DNA of 14,818 nt from an uncultured Lachnospiraceae bacterium (GTDB lineage: Bacteria; Bacillota; Clostridia; Lachnospirales; Lachnospiraceae). The DNA is taken from positions 1 to 14,818 of the forward strand of contig CALZHV010000036.1 of NCBI GenBank assembly GCA_945787485.1, in the 5' to 3' direction. The number at the start of each line of letters is the position of its first letter. Position 1 is the first letter of the stretch. Both the position numbers and the translations under genes were made by a program. This document shows positions 13,788 through 14,818 of this stretch, one piece after another. Below the pieces are notes generated by a model. It made no database searches and was not told the DNA's origin. It saw only the letters and a list, made by a program, of their open reading frames with translations.

Positions 13788-14591
13788 TTACCATGTACGT
13801 GAATTAAGCTCTCTAAACTGTGCAACTGTTGAAACGTGTGAATTCAATCCACCATCTACATTTATAATCTGTCCACTTACATAACTACTTTCATCTGATG
13901 CCAGATATACACACATATGTCCTATATCTTCAGGACAACCATATCTATTTACCATAATGTTACTAAGGAAAATATCCTTCAAAGCCTGAGGAACATATGC
14001 CTCATTCTGAGGTGTAACAATAAGGCCCGGACGTACACAGTTACAACGGATATTCTTCTTTCCGAATTGTAAAGCTGTAGACTGAGTCAACATATCAACA
14101 CCTGCCTTGGCACATGCATAAGCTGTAGAACCAAGATCTCCTCCACAAGAAGCCATTGAACCAATATTTATTATTGAACCGCCTGTTTCATTTTTCTCCA
14201 TATATGGAAGAACACATTTAGTAGCATAAAATGTTCCACGCACGTCACTTTGGAAAACATTGTCCCACATTTCAAGTGTAAGCTCATCAACACGGCCATC
14301 CTTCAAGCCAACATTGGCAGCATTATTTACAAGGATATCAATCTTTCCATATTTTTCTGCTGTATCAGCGAAAAGCTTCTCGATACTTTCAGGTGAAGTA
14401 ATATCCATAAAGTGATAGTAAGCTTCTCCACCATTCTCAACAATTTTATCAACAACAGCCTGTCCTTTTTCTTCTCTACGTCCGCATATTACAACTTTAG
14501 CACCTTCAGCGGCATAAAGGTTGGCTATGCCAACTCCGATTCCGCTTGTAGAACCTGTAACAACTGCGACCTTATCCTTTAATCTGTTCAT
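13788..14591 (-). CDS. Short-chain dehydrogenase/reductase (SDR) family oxidoreductase
   Basis: A 267-residue classical SDR. The cofactor motif TGSTSGIG is at 12-19, NNAA at 89-92, and the catalytic set S145, Y158 and K162 (YACAK) is intact. The CGRREEKG segment after strand 2 places arginines where NADP(H)-preferring members have them. VDGG near 245-248 ends the standard fold, and about 19 extra residues (LNSHVSTVAQFRELNSRTW) form a C-terminal tail. A comparable tail is found in some clostridial hydroxysteroid dehydrogenases, but the resemblance is weak and the substrate is unknown. The start at 14591 has AGGAGGT upstream; the reading frame is open farther upstream, but the promoter lies in that part. 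No clear terminator follows; the next gene starts 140 bases on. Confidence 0.88.
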   Translation of the reverse strand: MNRLKDKVAVVTGSTSGIGVGIANLYAAEGAKVVICGRREEKGQAVVDKIVENGGEAYYHFMDITSPESIEKLFADTAEKYGKIDILVNNAANVGLKDGRVDELTLEMWDNVFQSDVRGTFYATKCVLPYMEKNETGGSIINIGSMASCGGDLGSTAYACAKAGVDMLTQSTALQFGKKNIRCNCVRPGLIVTPQNEAYVPQALKDIFLSNIMVNRYGCPEDIGHMCVYLASDESSYVSGQIINVDGGLNSHVSTVAQFRELNSRTW

Positions 14592-14698
14592 AAAAAATAC
14601 CTCCTGTTTTATTATATTTTTAATATTTTTAATTACAAATGAATTTAGAACAAAGCGGGCATGTCCGCTTCGAACATCATCTAAAAAGCTATATTTAA

Positions 14699-14727
14699 AA
14701 TATATAACATCAAGAAAAAAATTGCAA
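14699..14727 (-). promoter_or_regulatory. Predicted sigma-A promoter of the SDR gene
   Basis: TTGCAA (14722-14727), a 17-base T-rich spacer and TATATT (14699-14704) on the minus strand, matching 4/6 and 5/6. The leader of about 100 bases contains a small hairpin (AAGCGG / CCGCTT, 14653-14670, six-base loop). The remaining bases to the right edge show no recognisable gene. Confidence 0.6.
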
Positions 14728-14818
14728 TCATTCCCGTAAATTCCATACGACATTTTCTTTACATTTTCGGTATAGCCATACTGCTTATTGTTGAGGGTAT
14801 ACTCAATCTGTTGACTCT

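Noticed and set aside
14592..14818. Open reading frame extending the SDR upstream to the window edge
   Set aside because: The extra residues look unlike any domain, the promoter and a strong ribosome binding site lie within or after it, and the SDR fold starts normally at 14591.
1..14818. Plus-strand genes, mobile elements or CRISPR arrays
   Set aside because: Every plus-strand frame is short and lies opposite a convincing minus-strand gene or lacks a ribosome binding site. No transposase, integrase or regularly spaced repeat array is visible.

Overview
The window looks like chromosomal DNA from a low-GC Gram-positive anaerobe of the class Clostridia, probably near the Lachnospiraceae. This is inferred from the AT-rich composition, strong AGGAGG ribosome binding sites, short intrinsic terminators, the clostridial-type cytidylate-kinase-like protein and the oxygen-independent style of the iron-sulfur dehydrogenase. 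All fifteen genes lie on the minus strand, so they are transcribed from high to low coordinates. No gene-free stretch exceeds 300 bases. I see no rRNA, tRNA, CRISPR array, insertion sequence or phage gene.

Right part, in transcription order: a short-chain dehydrogenase (13788-14591) with its own promoter; a cytidylate-kinase-like protein (13045-13647); and a glucose-family PTS permease, IICBA (10727-12835). These three look like ordinary, independently expressed genes, each preceded by a plausible promoter.

Middle and left: a LuxR-type regulator (9876-10625), then two operons. Operon 1 (9637 down to 4211) encodes a PII-family protein, an ABC importer of the spermidine/putrescine family (potA, potB, potC, potD) and an ornithine-cyclodeaminase/mu-crystallin-family protein. 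Operon 2 (4007 down to the left edge) encodes a second, paralogous ornithine-cyclodeaminase-family protein and four subunits of an amine/imino-acid dehydrogenase: a small [2Fe-2S] protein, an FAD/NAD(P) protein with two [4Fe-4S] motifs, a BFD-type [2Fe-2S] protein and a DAO-type FAD catalytic subunit cut by the window edge. The last four resemble the HcnABC / opine oxidase / heterotetrameric sarcosine oxidase group with its domains split differently.

Taken together the left 10 kb reads as one catabolic module: import of a cationic nitrogen compound, gated by a PII sensor, then oxidation at a secondary or primary amine by the multi-subunit dehydrogenase, with two NAD(P)-dependent ornithine-cyclodeaminase-family enzymes handling imino or amino acid intermediates. 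The parts list recalls octopine/nopaline catabolism on Agrobacterium Ti plasmids (opine oxidase plus ornithine cyclodeaminase plus ABC importer), but the substrate is unknown.

The most interesting non-coding signal is a shared promoter architecture. The promoters proposed for operon 1 and operon 2 each have a -35/-10 pair with 17-base spacing, and each carries a 12-base box, AAGTrGTAyAAA, exactly 18 bases upstream of the -35. One copy of the box in each region lies in a 23-base repeat (22/23 identical) that overlaps the stop codon of the preceding gene. This could be the binding site of the local LuxR-type regulator. In both, and also ahead of the regulator gene itself, an intrinsic-terminator-like hairpin follows within about 30 bases of the predicted transcription start, which suggests leader attenuation or antitermination.
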